Assembly (NCBI GenBank): GCA_914767715.1
Contig: OU612071.1
Location: 4,772,001-4,836,000, forward strand
Direction of reading: 5' to 3'
From: Membranipora membranacea
Taxonomy: Eukaryota > Bryozoa > Gymnolaemata > Cheilostomatida > Membraniporidae
DNA: 64,000 bases
Each line of letters opens with the position of its first letter. Position 1 is the stretch's first letter. The position numbers were made by a program, and so were the translations under genes. Positions 33,960-46,962 of this stretch are shown in pieces. The notes under the pieces were generated by a model. The model was not told where the DNA came from. It did no database searches and worked only from the letters and a program-made list of their open reading frames with translations.

Positions 33960-36900
33960 CTACTTGGAGCAGACAGCACAGAGCAGTTTTTTGTCTGCTC
34001 TATAGGGGGGACAATGACCGATTGTACCCTCTCCTGTACAGTCAGGCTTCACAAAGAAGAAGCTGGCTCCGTATGTAAGTCCTTGTTGACCTTGTACATA
34101 CTCAGGATTGATATCCATGCATTCGTAGGTACTCTGATGTTGATATTCTATTCTCGCACTCATCAAATAACCTGTCAAAGGTGAAGTTGTCATGCTGCAA
34201 TAACATTGATACAAAGAGCCCACCCAGTATGGCTTGATAAGCGTTTTCTACTATTGACTGCACTCCTTGTACCAGAACAAGTGCTTTTGGGTTCAAACTC
34301 GCAGTTGTTACAAACTGGTTTTACCTTCATAAATAAAACACAATACACAATATCATTTACAATTGCCAAACCAAGTGAGATAACACATAAGATGATATAG
34401 TTTAGGGATGAATAATCTGTCAGGGACTACTGCCACACAGGCCCTGTAGAAGATAATTGAATATGGATATTTTCACAAAAACACTCTTCAACTGACATGG
34501 CACATCACGTCGTTATAAAAAAATCCTTGAAAATACTTACCATGATACTCTCTCTTCCAGCCAGTAGGGCAGTCACTCTTTGCTGGAACCATCATTATTG
34601 CTGAGGAGACTGAGAAGCATCTGGCACATGGGACATTCTGATAGTGAGTAACATAAGGGTAGGGTCCAAAATCACTGACTACGTACTCAGCCCCTGATAT
34701 AACAGATCCGACATCAGGTGGTCGGAAGGAGTCTTCATCTGGGTTAAGAGGCAGGCACTGGTAGTTTGTACCCCCTCCAGTAGCTTCCTGGTTTCCACCT
34801 GCTGCAAACCCTGTAAGAGGAGAGAGATCCTTTGTGGTAAATTCACTCGCATTATTTGCAAACCAAACTAGTTCTTTGTCTATCATCCAAGATCAATAAC
34901 TATAAAGATAAGATAGTTAAAATCAGGGATCGATAAAACTTCTATATCACTCTTAGTTACTCATCTAATTATATAACTTTTCTCATTCTAGGTTACTAAT
35001 CCAACTTATCAGTTCATTCTCCAAATTAAAAGTTAATCCTGTAAGTAAGTACCTCAAGGGAGTTATGATTCCAAATAAAGCTCAATCATACCCTCATATA
35101 TTATTGTAGAGTTACCATCGCAAGACTTTCTCCCCCACCGCGTATACACTGACCCACTGGGTCCCTTAGGTCCCCTCTCTCCTGGCGATCCATCTCTTCC
35201 AGGTTCACCATCAGTTCCTGGCAAACCAACAGCTCCATTCAGTCCATCTCTACCATCTCTACCATCTCTACCAGGCATCCCAACTTCTCCCGGTGCACCT
35301 GTCAATTTGAGAAAATCAAATATCAGGTGAGGGAACAGAGAACTTATACAATGCTGTAATTCATGCAGATCATCCAACCATCAATGTATCTCACACAAAA
35401 TTTAGTCAAACAGTAAAATATATTATATTATTATAGAAATTACCATCTCTTCCCTTGATCAGTTCCTTCAGGTCTGCAAAAAGAAGAATATTCAAACCTA
35501 TAGTGTTACTCATATAGCACACAGTGAATCATGCAAAAATGATGTCTATTATTGTTTTCATTATGAGTATTCGAGTATAGTTGTTCAAATATACCTTCTA
35601 TTGACAGGCGGTTGATAGCCTGCGCTAAGTCATCCCCTGGATATACTGCTTCAGTCTTCACCATTTGCTTTTTCTCGTTCTCAAAAATATTCTCATCGCT
35701 TATCATGTTGGTCAGCTGAAATAAGGTGATACATTTTAACCCAACCATCTTGCTTACAGACCATATTACATAATGAATGAAGATTTATGACAACTTGATT
35801 GCAACACCATTGTGTCAATACAACCCGAGTTGATACCATTTATGCCATCTGAGATCCTGAAAAAATCGGTGAGAGACACTTGTAACATGGGCTTACTAGC
35901 TTATTCTTGATCACCCATAAAACATTAGTTTGTATTGGACAATTTATTTTCAACTTTTAATAAATATCAAAAGCTAACGTAAAAATAGAAGCTAGTACGG
36001 TAGAAAAAGAGTTTGGGCTTTTATTTACGATGATGGTGAGAAAATTCACTTCACTTACTGCAGCAAAGATCTTCATCATTGCCTCATTAGTTTTCTCCAG
36101 TTTATGTTCCAGCCTGATATAGTCAGCAGGAGAGACAATAGGAGCCGATCCATCAGGGTGACTGAGGACCATGTTACCATGTGACATAGATAAGAGCAAG
36201 AACCTGCAAACAAAAGGATACAGCATAGATGTAGAAAGATGTGGTTGACCGTACTAACATTGGATATATCAGCATGGAATTTTTATAACGTTTACTTCGT
36301 GTTTTATGTAATATAATATGATATTTATTGTGAATGAATTTTGTGTTTGATTAATCGGACTGTAATTTGGAGTTGTTCACTCCTTGGCTCAAATCCCAAA
36401 TAATAAACTATCCTCCAATTTTCTGTTTTAGAATCCGCGATATGTATGGTTCAAATAGTGCGAATGCAATGGTAGCAGATCTGGACTTATAATTGCTGAT
36501 AATTTGGTTATTAAAGAGAGACTTCAAAAACACAACTGAACTGTTGATCAACAATACCTCAGCGGTAAGTAGAGCTACTATCGTACAATGTGCGCTAGCC
36601 TCAACTACTGAGCACTGGTTTAGTTTTGAGTTTGGTGCAATTCTCGGTGGAATTGCTCAAGGATTTATTCTAAACAAAAAAACAAAATGTAAATATAGTT
36701 CTATTTGTCAGGCAATAAATCAATCAATAATTTGACAATAATATCTTGGCATTTATCATTTAGTCATAAAAATACATAAACATTCAAAATCTTTATAATA
36801 AGATCTTACCCTTGGTGCAGATGACCTCGAATTCTGTGTGATATTCAGTGTGATATCTCTGTGTATTTAAACTATGTTAGACTGGGTTCCTTGCTGTGAG

Positions 36901-39104
36901 TCACGGTATTTGTATCTCTGTATATCTAAACTATGTTAGACTGGGTTCCTCGCTGTGAATCGCGGTATTTGTATCTCTGTATATCTAAACTATGTTAGAC
37001 TGGTTCCTCGCTGTGAATCGCGGTATTTGTATCTCTGTATATCTAAACTATGTTAGACTGGGTTCCTCGCTGTGAATCGCGGTATTTGTATCTCTGTATA
37101 TCTAGACTATGTTAGACTAGGTTCCTTGCTGTGAATGGCGGTATTTGTATCTCTGTGTATCTTGCCAAAAGCTCTGTTGGCTGAATGTGTCTAAAAGTTT
37201 TTAGACAATTTTCCTCTCTGTAGATGTGCCTCGTTGGGCTGACTGAATCAGATAATTCTCTGATTAAATCTGTAATGCTGTACGTCGTGAACCCGCTCTC
37301 TGGCGCTGACTGAATTTGTTATCTTCTTGCTGAAGAATAGGCCTCCTTGGGCTGAGTGAATCAGATAGTTATCTGATTAGATGTGTAACGCTGTATGTCG
37401 TGAACCCGCCTCCTGGCGCTGACAGATTTTTACAAGTGTCCATCAGGCTTTTATAGTGCTGGTTTGCTGTCCCGTTATTGTGCAACGTTTGCATTTACAG
37501 GCGTAAAGGTGTTAACCTTGTTATTGGTTTTAGCCTCAATTTTGTCATTACTCTCTTTTGATTTGCGTGTTTTGTCAGTTTTAATTATCTAGCTGTCAAA
37601 ACATGGTTAGTCTGTCCTTTGCTTGACCTTCCCTCATTTCAGTTTCGATCATTTTTAGATAATTTATGGTGTCAAGTGCACCTGTTTATCCATGGTGTAA
37701 TCTGTTGGTTTTCCAGTTTTGCAATCTTTCCAAGGTTGTTTTGAAGATCTTTTGTGACTTCTGTTGTTTTCCCGTTGTGTGATTCTCCACGGGTTGTTTC
37801 ACGTGCCCAGATTTCTCATGGCCCTGTGATTCTGTTTTGTTATATTTCAATACGCCCTCAGTGTATTATTCCCTCTATTTACTACAATATTACTATTTTC
37901 CATCACCATATAGCCTGCGTCTAGATAAATTTCAATAATGATAACCTATGATGTCTGAGCTTTAACCCTACACTGAAATGTTTAAGTATGTTTCTGTTGG
38001 GTTTTAGTTTAAGCTCTTAGTAATAATTGAATTTAAACTAACTTTGCTTTGTTTTGTTTTACAGATTATGTGGGTTAATGGTGATTTCCTGTCTTCACAG
38101 TACAGTGTGCAAGCTTAATTCTCTAAAGAATACTTTACCACACTACTGCTAGATCTCATATCTATAACTTTAAAGTCCTTGGTTCTCATATCATCAATTC
38201 GAAGTCAGCGAACAAGCAGCAAGCTCGCGCAACAAGCAGGTCAAGCCTATAATAATCACGCCGAAACAGATCACCATAGCTATTCAAATTGACAACATGT
38301 GGATGACAATGGAACTTATGACCAAAAAAGGATAATCAGAAACCAATGTAATATGTGTTATGATGTCTGGTGACCTAGGCCTCACCCTTAGTCTTAGCTT
38401 TTGACTTTTGTAAGCTCATTGTTTTTCTCCGCTTTTTGAAACTAATAATTACCGATAATAGGTGCAAAGGTAATTAGTTTTGACCAGTGTCATATTTTTA
38501 TGGGATTTCTAATCCAGATTATGATTGGTTATTAATTTTTATGGTTTCGGCCCAGGGTCTGGTACAGAAATGTATTTGTTGAATATTAACTAGTTATTTA
38601 TTGGTCTGCGTCTTTATATGATACGTGATTGACCTTAAGTTTTTGTACTGTCGTACTTATTAATAATAAATCATTTGAGAATAAGGATACTTCAATACCA
38701 TGTTGTGTAAGTGATCGTTGCACATTCGGAAGAAAATATGGCTGCTCTTATACCCTAAGATAGTTGTAAAAAATGATGTTCTTTGTGATGATTACATAAG
38801 AAAATGTCATCTGACAGATAGTCATTAAGTTTTATCTCCGCTCATATTGAAAAGAAACTTAAACAAAATTATCACTGGATCAAAACATCTTTCAAGGTAC
38901 ATCCTCATTATTTCAAATGTTACCACTTTTAATTATGATGCAAATGTACAATGAACATGATTCTCTCATTAACATGCTGACACCCCTCAGTGTTTTTTTT
39001 CATAGGTAAATTTAGTTTAAGTTAATTGTACACCATCATAGAAGGGAATTCGAAAGATATACCTCCATGTGATAAACAGTTTTCACTCACCAAAGTAGCA
39101 GCAT
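33960..39104 (-). CDS. Gene D: short-chain collagen C4-like secreted protein, 332 aa
   Basis: Exons on the minus strand: 39091-39104, 36059-36203, 35595-35715, 35444-35473, 35092-35298, 34541-34810, 33960-34171. It is the direct partner of gene A and keeps every splice site. The collagen exon is 9 nt shorter: [13 protein letters not shown] of A is replaced by GRDGRDGLNG, encoded by a 9-bp CATCTCTAC repeat (35245-35274), so one Gly-X-Y triplet was lost in frame by slippage. Other differences include SCDGNST for SCAGNST and a distinct stretch after YLMS. All ten C-terminal cysteines remain. Intron 1 is enlarged by a 2.55-kb insertion (36267-38816), which separates the start-codon exon from the rest. 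If splicing across it works, the gene should be functional. Confidence 0.86.
36267..38816. mobile_element. 2.55-kb insertion in intron 1 of gene D
   Basis: Gene A reads ATTGGATAGTCATTAAG at 9678-9694 without interruption; gene D has ATTGGATA, then this block, then GATAGTCATTAAG. GATA (36263-36266 and 38817-38820) looks like a 4-bp target-site duplication. The ends are weakly inverted (TATCAGCATGGAATTTT against TGTCAGATGACATTTTC on the other strand). No convincing ORF is present; an 80-codon one at 36493 has no recognisable motif. It may be a non-autonomous DNA transposon. It carries the 59-bp tandem array below and a second pair of direct repeats near 37233-37312 and 37351-37425. Confidence 0.65.
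36849..37160. repeat. 59-bp tandem repeat inside the intron 1 insertion
   Basis: Five to six units of TGTATCTCTGTATATCTAAA, then CTATGTTAGACTGGGTTCCT, then CGCTGTGAATCGCGGTATT. One unit has lost one G (58 bp), and the outer units are the most diverged. Confidence 0.85.
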
Positions 39105-39999
39105 TGCAATGTGTCTTGAGATGAGCAAGTGTCGAATGCAAGCTTTGCCCTTGATGTTTGATTTCCAAATAATCATGTTAATATTATGATCATTGAATCA
39201 GGCCATATTATGGTTTGACCTTGGCTGAGCTTTTGTTTGTATGTTTCAGTGTCAAGTTACGACATTTTATTTCCTCAAACAGTTCTTTGTGGTTGAATAT
39301 CACATGTGTTCCTGCAACCTGGTGCTTTCATCACACAATACTTTGAAAGGAAGCTTTGATTATCATTTATTATCAAAAGTATTTATAATTTTAACAATTA
39401 TTAACCTCTGACCCCACAATCATTTCTACATCTACATCCTGGTCCTTACATTATTATCATTACTGTCATCACTTGATCACGTCATTGTGTGATGACCTTG
39501 TGGAAACATTTGTTTACCTATGTATGCTGTTACTTGTTTTCTAGCTTTCATAATACTGAAAATGATATGGCAGAGAATAAATTGACTATGTTTGGCAAAC
39601 CTATATAGAATAACCCAGTTAAGTGGTAGCCAGATTGGTTAAGTAAATATTTTTTCCGTCTGGTTTAAACCTTCAAACATTAACCGATTGTAGATTGTTG
39701 AATTCACTGAACATGTTATGAAGCAACTTAATCATGGCACATGCCAGTTATATTTGTATGTGGAGGATCTAGGATTGAAGTTGTGTAATGATCACCCCAC
39801 TAAAATCCCCAATCATGTGTGAGTAAGTATCATGTAATCATGCGTAATGCTAACTCCTACCTTGTATGTTGTCATATGGCACAAATAACCTTTGATTTGC
39901 AAAGCAATAATAAGCGTGTTTTTTTGGATAACCTGTAAAACATCACCATACTTCGGTAAAGTACTCAAGCAAGAATATTCCTGCACACCTAAGAAACCT
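39105..39999. other. Upstream flank of gene D
   Basis: Copy of 9971-10985, the flank of gene A. No gene or clear core promoter seen. Confidence 0.5.
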
Positions 40000-40420
40000 C
40001 ATCTATGAGACTACTCTACAACCGGCCCTGAGAATATGATAATGAGACCTGGCCCTTATCAGGATCCCTGATAGAAAGGGTACGTTCTTGTGAGATGTTT
40101 ACGCTAAAGTACTGCATGGGAATAAGCTCAGTGGAACAACAAAACAATGGACATAATATAACAGCAGAAGCAGATATTATGCCTGCCAGAGGCGTCATCA
40201 GGTCAGAATGCTATGGCCATGTTTGATGGCATGAGCATCATGTAGAGGTTATGAGATGAGGGTGGAGGGAAGCAGAGGTTGTGGACAGCCAAAAGAGCAC
40301 TGGAGTGACACAATGTCGACCTCCGCTGGCTAGATCTAGCGCAAATTGTTACAAGTGATTGAGTATGATGGGAAAGTTTGGTGGTACTGGGAGGGAGCCA
40401 TGCAAAAACCCGCCACCCAA
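40000..40420 (+). mobile_element. LINE 3'-ORF relic, downstream of gene E
   Basis: Copy of the relic at 10990-11420. The ORFs at 40016, 40203 and 40359 in this stretch are its shadows. Confidence 0.6.
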
Positions 40421-42525
40421 TCGGAACATGGCGGTGAACGGTGAGCAATATACTTCAGTTCTGATATTGTTATGTTATTTTTCTTGTGACATAACTATGT
40501 CTGGATGTATCAATCATGTTTCAGATTTCACCAGATCACAGGATATAATCTATTGCTCCATTTCTTCCAACAATAAGGTCTAGTCATATAATCTGCTTCC
40601 TCAAACTTGCTTTGTAGTAAGAAACCAATCGATGCAACAAGAGCTTTTTCACATGTCACATGTCACATTTCACATGAGCCTTGAGATCTGACGATGTTTT
40701 GATTCAAATCACAACAACACTTGTCCCAGTCATGGCTAGAACCAAACATGCCATCCAGAATAACTGTCAAAATATGACTTAGGTCGTTAGAAACCAGAAC
40801 AAAAACTCCACCTATGGTATGGTTGACTCCAAAGCAAGACACTAGTTATTTTCTCTGCCGTATGATGATCAGGTTTATTCATCTCATACTCAAAACAGAT
40901 TGTGCTGTCTTCAATCATTATAATAAAAAATTATCACGAATAAATGCTGCATCATCGGAAACTGGTCTACTTGGAGCAGACAGAGCAGAGCAGTTTTTTG
41001 TCTGCTCTGTAGGGGGGACAATGACCGATTGTACCTTCTCCTGTACAATCAGGCTTCACAAAGTAGAAGCCGGCTCCGCCTGTCCATCCTTGTTGACAAT
41101 GTACATACTCCGGATTGATATCCATACATTCATAGGTACTCTGATGAGCCTGGCCAATGTTTTCACTCATCAAATACCCTGTCAAAGGTTAAGTTGTCAT
41201 ACTGCAATAACAATGATAAACAGTTACCACCCAATCTGGCTTAAAAAGCGTATTCCGAAAAAAACCAAAGTACACAACACATTTGGGCATCGCCAAGTCC
41301 AGCGAAATGAAACTATGCATTAACAGGGTTCATAGATGAGTTGATCGCCACAGACGCCCTGTTTCAGATTATACTAGATACTGATACTATTTATGATGAC
41401 CTCATCTTTACCCACTATCATAAGCATAACCACTACTAAATAAGGCTTACCATGATACTTTCTCTTCCAACCGATAGGGCAGTTACTCTTTGCTGGAACC
41501 ATCATTACTGCTGAGGAGACTGAGTAACATTTTGCACAGGGGACATTCTGATGTTGAGCGAAATAAGGAAAGGGTCCAAAATCTCCAACAAAATACTCTG
41601 ATCCTGAAATGATTGATCCTGTATTGGGTGGTCTGAAGGAGTCTTCGTCAGGGTTAAGAGGCAGACACTGGTAGTTAGTACCCCCTCCAGTAGCTTCCTG
41701 CGCTCCACCTGCTGCAAACCCTGTAAGACGAGAGAAATTCCTAATCACATATCTGTGCGCTATACTGGCACTGCATCTTGATGTCATTCAATATCAATCA
41801 GAGCAAATACACAAATAAGTATATAAAACAGCATCTACTAACCTAAGTTACTAAAGATCAGGCAAATTAGCATGTCACATTAGTCAATGTGGCTTAAGAA
41901 CAGGCTCTCAAAGGGCCGTTGAATCCAGAAGAGATCATGAAGCTATTTTTTCATTATAACTAACTTCAGCACTCAAGACAAGAGCAGTTTGTCATCATTC
42001 AAATTATGGACTGTTGTAAATGGAAAGGAGTTATAAACAAAAAGTGGAACTTAAATTACCCTGTCAGTTGCGCAACCTAATTGATAAAAATTATTATCAT
42101 ACCTTCATATATCTGAGTTGAGTTGCCAGCACAAGACTTTCGGCCCCACCGTGTATACACTGACCCACTGGGTCCTTTAGGTCCACTCTCTCTTGGTGAC
42201 CCATCTCTTCCTGGAAGTCATCTCTCTCTCCAGGTTCACCACTTGTTCCAGGCAAACCAACTGCTCCATTCAGTCCTGGGTTTTCTTTCTGACCAGGTGA
42301 GCCATCTCTACCAGGGACCCCATTTTCTCCCGGTGCACCTGTCGAATTGATCACATGCGGGCCTTATTTTAGAAATATCAGGTGAGGGTGATACAAACTA
42401 ATACAAATGTTGTCATTCATGCATATTATACAACCAATGATGTATCCTCCACATGAATTGTTTGTCTAAGGGTAACAAAACATTATGTACATTACCATCT
42501 CTTCCCTTCATCAGCTCTTTCAGGT

Positions 42526-43396
42526 CTGCAAAAGAAAGAATTAAAAATCTATAATGTGTCCTAGGTGTTACATATGAATCAGGCTGGAGAATGCTATGAT
42601 TTCTTGAATCCTACTATGAAATAAAGTATCGCCTGACTGAGAACCTTCACAGAAAATATTATACTGCTTGGTATATTGTAGATCATTATTGCATTGTTGC
42701 AAGTTTCTGAGACCAAGTGATACTCTCTGCAGAGGAACCTGGATGTATAAGGTGTCACTACACTACTGTGGTGATGTAGCTTGATAACAATTTTTGTTGC
42801 CAACCAATAATTGAATCAAACACCTCACTTAATGCCCGGTATATTGATTGCAGATTGTTTGAGTTACCTGAGCTTATTAGTGAATTATGTTGATTTTGCG
42901 GTGTTTGGTAATTGTGTGGATTTACATGTAGCAGACATTATTATGTAATGATTTTGAATTGACCTAGATTGTGCAGGCACTTATTCTGCCTTGTTTTATG
43001 AATTGAGAGCAGAGCAGTGTTCGACTTGAGAGAGAGTGGACCTGCACCAGCGTAAATAAACATCTTTTAACCTTAAAGTACTAGCTAGTGAATATGTAGA
43101 CAGCAATATATAAACGTTTTTTAAGACTTTCACCACAAACCTCCCTGCATAGTACGGTGCACCCTGCTCGACAGCACAGAGGTTGGGGAACATTAAAACA
43201 GATCACCATTTTCCTACATCCCCATAACTACTTTTAATATGGGACAAACCAATACCATGCTGTAACATTAATTACTCTCAATATTTTGTCAGCATCACTA
43301 GTAAAGTAAGACCACTATAGCTGTAAGAGTATATAACTAGATATGAGACACAATGGCATGAATTTATAACAACAGCTAATAATTTTTAAAACATAC
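42526..43396. other. Intron 3 of gene E
   Basis: Copy of gene B intron 3 (13540-14409), including the possible LTR-like block around 42940-43210. No gene. Confidence 0.4.
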
Positions 43397-43517
43397 CATT
43401 TATAGACAGGCGATAAATGGTCTGAGCTAAGTTATCAACTGGATATGCTGCGTCAGTCTTCACCAAGTGTTTTTTCTCATTTTCCGAATTATTCTCATCA
43501 TCTATCATGTTGGTCAA

Positions 43518-44718
43518 CTACAATGATAAGTAGCATTTGACATGAAAATTTGGATCACAATCATATCGAGAGCAACTAAATGTATGAAACCATCACATCA
43601 CTGATTATAATATCTTGGGGTTACTGAGTAGCCATTAGGTAGAACCTTATTCGCAACAGAGTTCGCATAACAAGTTTGAATGACAAGATAGTAAAATCCG
43701 GTGATACAGAAAAATACTCATTACCGCTAACTGAAATCTGGGCCCTTAGAGGAACAGATAAAGGATTGCGGTGACATGGATTTACATTATGGGTCTAGAT
43801 CTGGATCACTAACTGATTAAATAGTGATTTATACTTATAGGGAGGTGATTGCATATTGATGAGACCTTATCATTAATTATCGGTTGACATAAAAGCTGAT
43901 GCTAAACTCAGTAGGTCGGTCTCTTTTCAATAGCCTAGGAAAGATCGTGAATTAGACCTGCAGCAAAGCTTCCAATTGAAGAGGGGCGTATTGTAACCGA
44001 ATGACTACAGTAGAAAAAAGAATTTCATAGGTTTTTGTGTTCTTGATTAGCAGATGAAGTTGTTTTCGATCAGTGATACACAAAATTATGAGAATAAGAA
44101 AGTAAAAAAGTGGACTAATTTACATTGCTCACCATTAAGCGGGTTCAACTTATAGCTTACAAAGGCCAGTCTACCAGACAGTAAGCGAGGCAAAGAAAAA
44201 CAAATTTTATGAAGCAAAAAAAACACAATTAATTTGCAGTTGGTACACATATTGCAGCAAACTTGGTCACCAGAAAAAATGGTCCCGAAACTAATAGGAA
44301 GATTGTTTAATACATTTACCGCAACGATTGCAATACTTTTTGATTTCAAAGTCCTTTGAACTGGAAAATATCCATGATTTCAGCTACATCTCAAGACAAA
44401 GAACTGCATTTGAGATGTCAATATTTATTCGACCACAACAGCAACACCAACTTGCGCTGTGTTTGAGTGTAAATTTTAAGCTCCAGTATCCACTGCTTAG
44501 AAAACTGCATCTGAACCCACAGGTTGAGATAGAGCTAGAACTTCAAAGGCATCCGCCCATGTTGGGAATTGGGTACCCATGTCTCTTGACTTGCAGCCTT
44601 TACTGCTAACTGCAATCTTTAAGCTGAGTGAAAACTGGGTGACATTCTAATGGTGTGCTCAGCTCTGAAGTTTGCTCAGCGTGACCCCATAGAAACACAG
44701 TGTGATGAGAAAACTTAC
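43518..44718. other. Intron 2 of gene E
   Basis: Copy of gene B intron 2. No gene seen; the ORFs it holds are shared by duplication only. Confidence 0.45.
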
Positions 44719-45118
44719 TGCAGCAAAGATCTTCATCAGCGCCCGATTAGTTATCTCCAGTTTCTGTTCCAGTCTGCCATAATCCGATGATACCTCAGGG
44801 TGACTGATAACCACGTAGACATGGGACTTGGATAAGAGCAACAACCTGCAAACAAATAAATACAACAGTTTGAGTAAGATGTGGCTGCTTTGGATAAACA
44901 ACAATTTCAATTCGAAAATCTGTTGTTGCATTAGTTTGTATTAATTCATATGAAGCAGACATAATTTAAACAAAATCATTTCATAGAAGCAAATAGTTAT
45001 TAAGGTACTATCTTATGTCTTTCAAACTTAACAGTTTACATCCCAGTAGAAATCAAACTGAAAGATCACCTCATTAGCTGAATTACCCCAAAGTGTTCAC
45101 TCACCAAAGATGCCGCAT

Positions 45119-46549
45119 TTTAAAGATTTTTCGAAATGACAACGCTCCTGATGCAAGCTTTGCTGATGATGTTCGATTTCCAATGAAGCAGGTAGATTAT
45201 TATTATAATAATTGCATCTGACCATACATTGTCCTTTGTCTAGCCTCTGTTGGGCTGTTTCAGGGTCAAGTCATCACACTTTGTTTCCTCCAACAATTAT
45301 TTGTTATTGAATATCATCGATGATCATACATCCTTGTGCTTACATTACACAATGTTTTGAAATCAACCATCAAATAACAATATTTTGTAAACTGCATAAG
45401 GCCATCCTGTAAAGACATTGAACTATACTGGGTCAAGGATTGATCGGGGGATAGGAAAGTGGTATTTAGTAAGCTTAAATTCATTTGAATGAATGAAGTT
45501 TTCTGTATGGGTGTGTAAAATAGACTCCCTCAACTCACCTAAGTGCCAATCACATCATTGAACCATTTTTATATACTTTTCCTGTGGATTCAAACCCATA
45601 TCCAAAACAATGGGCTGTATTAATTTGGAGTTATCTGATCTCATTTTGCTAAAATAATTCATTTGACGTTTTACCTGCAAGCTTTTTTTGGGACTATGAT
45701 CAACAATGAAGGAATTCAGAAATGCAGAAATTCTCAACTATATAGGACAATAATTTTAATCTTGACATTGCTTGGTTAATTTTGACCATCAATCATTGTC
45801 ATCACTCTAATTCAATGCCGGGATTATTCAAGAATGAAAAATAATAGATATTACAGGGATCAGTAGTACAGATCATGAATAAATTAGGAATTGCCTTCCC
45901 CTGGTTAACTCTGGATAGAGTATAACATTGCTGTATAGATGTATTCTGTAACATGAATTTTTAGCTTTCTTCTTCAGTTTATTCATATCATTGAAACTGA
46001 TATGACCAAACATCATTGGAGTTTGTGTAGCAAACAGATTGAATCATTCTGTTAAGTGTTAGCTGACTCACTGCATATCGTGAAACATGCCTAGTTGATA
46101 AGAGAATGCTCTTTTCCATCTGATTTTTCTGTCCCAGTCAGTTCTGGGCTCCAACTCTAGATTATTAGGCAAACTGAACATGTGATGACGCAACATATAC
46201 ACCGTATAGGTGTTGGTTGTATAGCGTAAGGTTCAAGTGCAGAAACGGTGATCTTGAATTGAAACCATTGCGTTGAATATGTGTTCGCGTTAGAACTGGA
46301 AGAAAGTTGTATTGCTCGTAAGGGTGTAGCGGGATCGGCTTGAGTGACCACATCAATAGATTAATCATTAATCATTGTTTCAGAATTCAACATATCAGTG
46401 ATTAAGATTATAATTCTTGACTGAGCTCCAGAAAATGTGTACCTGTCTTACAAGTCTAGGTTTTTGGCTGGCGTTTACATTGATAGATACATTTATAATA
46501 GAGTCAAAGTTGCACCGATTGACCTTTTTTTGATAAACACCAGAAATCA
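45119..46549. other. Upstream flank of gene E and unit 2-specific DNA
   Basis: 45119-45896 matches the gene B flank (16115-17260) minus the 377-bp block. From 45897 the sequence has no match in unit 1. No gene is seen before the relic exon at 46551. Confidence 0.45.
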
Positions 46550-46550
46550 A

Positions 46551-46700
46551 TCCTGAGTATGTAGAACATCAACAAGAGAAGACGAAAGGAGTTTCTATCT
46601 TCTCTTTGAAGCCAGTATGTGCAGGAGAAGGTACAATCGGTCATTGTCCCCCCTACAGAGGAGACAAAAATGGCTATGTGCTGTCACTGCAAGTTCCCAA
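46551..46700 (+). pseudogene. Relic of a last exon of a short-chain collagen C4-like gene
   Basis: Plus-strand reading INPEYVEHQQEKTKG, then [20 protein letters not shown], then DKNGYVLSLQ. It matches the 212-nt last exon ([15 protein letters not shown] ... [20 protein letters not shown]) and then loses the CSK end. No other exons flank it. The LINE 3' relic follows in reverse at 46805-46960, in the same gene-to-relic arrangement as the minus-strand genes. So this is an inverted, mostly deleted copy of the same gene-plus-relic unit, lying inside 45897-46962, a block absent from unit 1. Confidence 0.75.
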
Positions 46701-46804
46701 ATGATATCTCCAACGCCCTCATGTCGACAAACAAGGCCAAATCATTCTAACCTTATGACAAAACTGGTAGGCATAATATCCTCTGCTGGTATCTCTTCAT
46801 GTAG

Positions 46805-46960
46805 TACTTTAGTGTAACCATCTCACAAGAACTTACCCTTTCTATGCAGGATCCTGATAAGAGCCATGTCTGATTCTCACATGTCAGGGCTGGTCGTATA
46901 GCAGTCTATTAGATGATGTATTTCAGGTGTGAAGGAACCTTCTTGTCGCAAAGCACTCCA
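46805..46960 (-). mobile_element. LINE 3'-ORF relic in inverted orientation
   Basis: Reverse complement of about 10977-11110: CTTACCCTTTCTATGCAGGATCCTGATAAG against the direct copy's CTTATCAGGATCCCTGATAG, then GTCGTATAGCAGTCT and AGGTGTGAAGGAACCTTCTTG. Confidence 0.6.
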
Positions 46961-46962
46961 CA

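Larger units (their letters stand above)
40967..45118 (-). pseudogene. Gene E: short-chain collagen C4-like gene with frameshifted collagen exon
   Basis: Exons on the minus strand: 45105-45118, 44719-44845, 43397-43517, 42496-42525, 42103-42338, 41451-41720, 40967-41178. It is the sister of gene B. The last exon is intact (ends [18 protein letters not shown]), but the collagen exon is 236 nt against 234 in B, through two extra bases in a CT run (42218-42232). After GEPGER the frame shifts, runs on through the next exon and stops at 41505-41507, giving about 247 aa with no Cys-rich domain. Two glycine positions are also lost (QKENPG for QKGNPG; SPRES for SPGES). The stop lies about 54 nt before the last splice junction, so mRNA decay is possible. 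Splice sites are all kept, which suggests recent loss. Confidence 0.8.
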
